A DNA stretch of 31,761 bases from CAG-103 sp045112425 (GTDB taxonomy: Bacteria; Bacillota; Clostridia; Oscillospirales; Oscillospiraceae): contig JBGUHV010000187.1 in the NCBI GenBank assembly GCA_045112425.1, positions 1-31,761 of the forward strand, given 5' to 3'. The notes beneath the pieces are model-generated. The model was not told the origin of the DNA, made no database searches, and saw only the letters and a program-made list of their open reading frames with translations. Below are positions 30,113-31,761 of the stretch, piece by piece (the stretch's first letter is position 1; every line of letters begins with the position of its first letter). The translations under genes and the position numbers were made by a program.

Positions 30113-30584
30113 CGCATTCCACATCCTTTCGCAGTTGTTCCTTCGCGCGATAAAACGTCACGCGCGCCCAGGTTTCCGTTTTGCCCAGCACGGCGCCGAT
30201 CTCCTTGAAGCTCAGGTTGCCCCAGGTGCGCAGATACACGACCTCGCGCGCGGGCTCCTTCAGCGCGTGCACACGCTTTAAGAGCTCGAGGCGCGTCTCC
30301 TCGCGCAGCACCGCAGTCTCGGCGGAGGGGGCGGGGAGCGTCACGTCGTCAATGTCGTCCGCCGGCGGGTGCTTTCGCTGGTGTGTGCGCAGCACGTTCT
30401 TCGCAATGCCGCACAGCCACGTCGAGACCTGCGCTGAGCCGTCATACCGCCCGCTCGTGCGCACGGCCTGATAAAACGTCTCCTGCGTGAGCTCCTCGGC
30501 CAGATCCTCGTCTCGGGTGAGACCGAGCAGATACCGATAGACCACGCGGGCATACTGCCGATAAACCTCCTCCATCGGCTGCAA
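30093..30584 (-). CDS. ECF-type RNA polymerase sigma factor
   Basis: A 163-residue sigma-70 family protein with only regions 2 and 4. Region 2: YRQYARVVYRYLLGLTRDEDLAEELTQETFYQAVRT...STWLCGIAKNVL; region 4: LKEPAREVVYLRTWGNLSFKEIGAVLGKTETWARVTFYRAKEQLRK. The TTG at 30584 is chosen because gggagg lies 8 nt upstream; a GTG 9 nt earlier touches that ribosome site and an in-frame ATG at 30575 is 17 nt from it. The anti-sigma gene overlaps its end. A candidate ECF promoter (30615-30643) upstream suggests autoregulation. Target genes may be other envelope genes of the region, but that is inference. Confidence 0.9.
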   Translation of the reverse strand: MQPMEEVYRQYARVVYRYLLGLTRDEDLAEELTQETFYQAVRTSGRYDGSAQVSTWLCGIAKNVLRTHQRKHPPADDIDDVTLPAPSAETAVLREETRLELLKRVHALKEPAREVVYLRTWGNLSFKEIGAVLGKTETWARVTFYRAKEQLRKDVECDAGSEL

Positions 30585-30614
30585 GGCACTCACCTCCCGT
30601 GTTGGTTCTGTCTA

Positions 30615-30643
30615 TAGATGCAGAAATGTAGGGATTCGTTACA
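30615..30643 (-). promoter_or_regulatory. Candidate ECF-type autoregulatory promoter of the sigma/anti-sigma operon
   Basis: On the minus strand TGTAAC (30638-30643), 17 nt, CATCTA (30615-30620). The TGxAAC/CGTC-like pattern is that of ECF promoters, and no clear housekeeping promoter is seen in the same stretch. Confidence 0.55.
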
Positions 30644-30657
30644 TTGGATTTGAAAAA

Positions 30658-30856
30658 AGTTAGGAGTTAGGAGTTCTCCAAATTTGTCATTCTGAGCGGA
30701 GCACGGAGTGCGGAGTCGAAGAATCTTGGCAGAGCAGTTGAGCAAACGTTGATGGTTCTCTTTTCCTGCGCTGCCAAGATCCTTCGACAAGCTCAGGATG
30801 ACAAGGTTTGCTGCGCAGGAACCATTTGTCAACTCCTAACTCCTCACTCCTAACTC
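30658..30856. repeat. Nested repeat: ttaggagt minisatellite arms around a MITE-like inverted repeat (copy 2)
   Basis: Outer arms: gttaggagttaggagtt (left, 30659-30675) and its inverted, longer version (30831-30856). Inside, 30684-30804 is a second copy of the tgtcatYctgagc element of 21613-21743; each inverted pair has one mismatch. It fills most of the 365-nt gap between the sigma gene and sleB. No gene is seen there. Confidence 0.85.
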
Positions 30857-30874
30857 AAAAAAATGCTCCTCTGC

Positions 30875-30905
30875 AAAAAACAGCACCCGATTTCTCAGGT
30901 GCTGT
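30875..30905 (-). terminator. Terminator of sleB
   Basis: On the minus strand the stem acagcacc/ggtgctgt (10-nt loop) is followed by six T, about 45 nt beyond the stop codon. Confidence 0.85.
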
Positions 30906-30949
30906 CTTTCTTTGAATCAAATTTCGCTCGCTGGTATCGTGCCGTTCGG

Positions 30950-31761
30950 TCAGATGTAGAACGCGTGGCCGCCGATGGTGGTGTAATACGTCAGCGCGCT
31001 GTTGAACCAGCTGGCGTCGGCGATGCTCGGGTTGAGGAAGAACAGGCTGTTGCCGACGGTGTTGACGCCCTCGAGGCACAGCTGCGCCGCGCGAACGGCC
31101 TCGGCACTCGGGGTGTTGTAGATCGTGCCGTTGTCCACCGGGGTGAACTGGCCCGGCTCGAACACGACGCCTTCCACGCTGTTCGGGAAGCGGGAGGAGG
31201 CCACGCGGTTGAGCACCACGTTGCCCACGCCGATCATGCCGTCAAAGGGCTGGCCGTTGGCCTCGGCATAGATGATGCGGCTCAGCCAGTAGATCTCGTG
31301 GCTGTTATAGTAGCTCTCGCCGTCCTGAATGAGCTGCTTGGTGGCGGTGTCGACCGTCACGGCGGTGTTTTCGCCGTCGTAGCTGACCGTGGCGCCGAAG
31401 ATGCGCTGCAGGGCGTCAAGATCCAGAAGGAGCTTGCCGTCGAGCGCGAGCGTGCGGTGCGCCAGCTTGAGATAACGGCCGTTGGCCGTGATGCTCTCGG
31501 CGCTGACCGATGCGCTGATCGGTGCGCCGGCTGCGGTGTACTGAATCGAATCAGATTCCTGCTGTTCGGTGCAGTCCTCGCTGATCAGAGCGCAGAAGTC
31601 GGGGATGGAGAGATAGGCGGTGTCGTCCACCAGATAGCTGTAGCCTCCGAAGACGCCGTCCACATAGACGGGCACAAAGGTACATACCTTCGTCTCCGCG
31701 GCGTTTTGCGCGTTGAGACCAACGGGCACGGTGCGGGTGACGGGCTGTATGCCGCGCAGAT
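30950..31761 (-). CDS. SleB/CwlJ-type cell-wall hydrolase, 5' end outside the window
   Basis: At least 270 residues; the frame stays open to the window edge (reading LRGIQPVTRTVPVGLN before the first candidate GTG), so the real start and any signal peptide lie outside. The N-terminal part (FVPVYVDGVFGGYSYLVDDTAYLSIPDFC...FGATVSYDGENTAVTV) looks like a copper-amine-oxidase-N-type stalk domain. The C-terminal part is a SleB hydrolase domain (PF07486): EIYWLSRIIYAEANGQPFDGMIGVGNVVLNRV with the catalytic Glu of YAEA, then FPNSVEGVVFEPGQFTPV and TIGGHAFYI. The family cuts peptidoglycan, in spore-formers during germination; here general wall turnover or sporulation are both possible. Confidence 0.88.
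   Translation of the reverse strand, partial: LRGIQPVTRTVPVGLNAQNAAETKVCTFVPVYVDGVFGGYSYLVDDTAYLSIPDFCALISEDCTEQQESDSIQYTAAGAPISASVSAESITANGRYLKLAHRTLALDGKLLLDLDALQRIFGATVSYDGENTAVTVDTATKQLIQDGESYYNSHEIYWLSRIIYAEANGQPFDGMIGVGNVVLNRVASSRFPNSVEGVVFEPGQFTPVDNGTIYNTPSAEAVRAAQLCLEGVNTVGNSLFFLNPSIADASWFNSALTYYTTIGGHAFYI

Overview
The window looks like a chromosomal segment of a GC-rich Firmicute, most likely a gut Clostridia of the Oscillospiraceae type. The evidence is GC-rich genes separated by AT-rich promoters of the TTGACA-N17-TATAAT kind, strong AGGAGG ribosome-binding sites with some TTG/GTG starts, a SleB-type cell-wall hydrolase, an LtaS-like sulfatase, an endonuclease-type MutL, and intergenic hairpin repeats. 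The genus is not determinable from what I can see. No phage, plasmid, CRISPR array, rRNA or tRNA was found.

Layout. 1-203: edge copy of a structured repeat and the marR terminator. 204-1982 (minus): LUD-domain protein, DUF308 membrane protein, MarR regulator in one operon. 2127-5080 (plus): PAP2 phosphatase, then a 180-bp block of two multi-arm hairpin structures, then a membrane protein joining a degenerate kinase C-lobe to an external C-type-lectin-like domain. 5359-10178 (minus): miaB, an unknown gene overlapping mutS, and mutS; mutL (10296-12188) is transcribed divergently. 12575-15702 (minus): a tightly coupled ATP-grasp ligase, PHP phosphoesterase and polysaccharide deacetylase/SLH-like operon. 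15891-21599: TetR regulator divergent from a large MMPL/RND transporter with heptad repeats, which is followed 3 nt later by a cN-I-like 5'-nucleotidase. 21927-25160 (plus): an 870-residue iron-sulfur/GltD-like flavoprotein and a YbjN-domain protein. 25210-27342 (minus): LtaS-like sulfatase; divergent from it an orphan TrpB-type enzyme (27547-28803). 28868-30584 (minus): ECF sigma factor and zinc-finger anti-sigma with a DUF4825-like region. 30950-31761 (minus): SleB hydrolase, cut by the window edge.

Much of the content concerns the cell envelope (PAP2, LtaS-like enzyme, deacetylase operon, SleB, lectin receptor, MMPL transporter, sigma/anti-sigma pair), with mismatch repair/tRNA modification and redox genes between. 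The most unusual signals are (a) a dispersed intergenic element with position-conserved but sequence-different hairpins and a compensatory base-pair change, placed directly downstream of terminators; (b) the contiguous cloverleaf block at 3045-3224; (c) the N-lobe-less kinase/C-type lectin receptor; (d) the three-gene ATP-grasp/PHP/deacetylase operon with identical 1-nt gene junctions.
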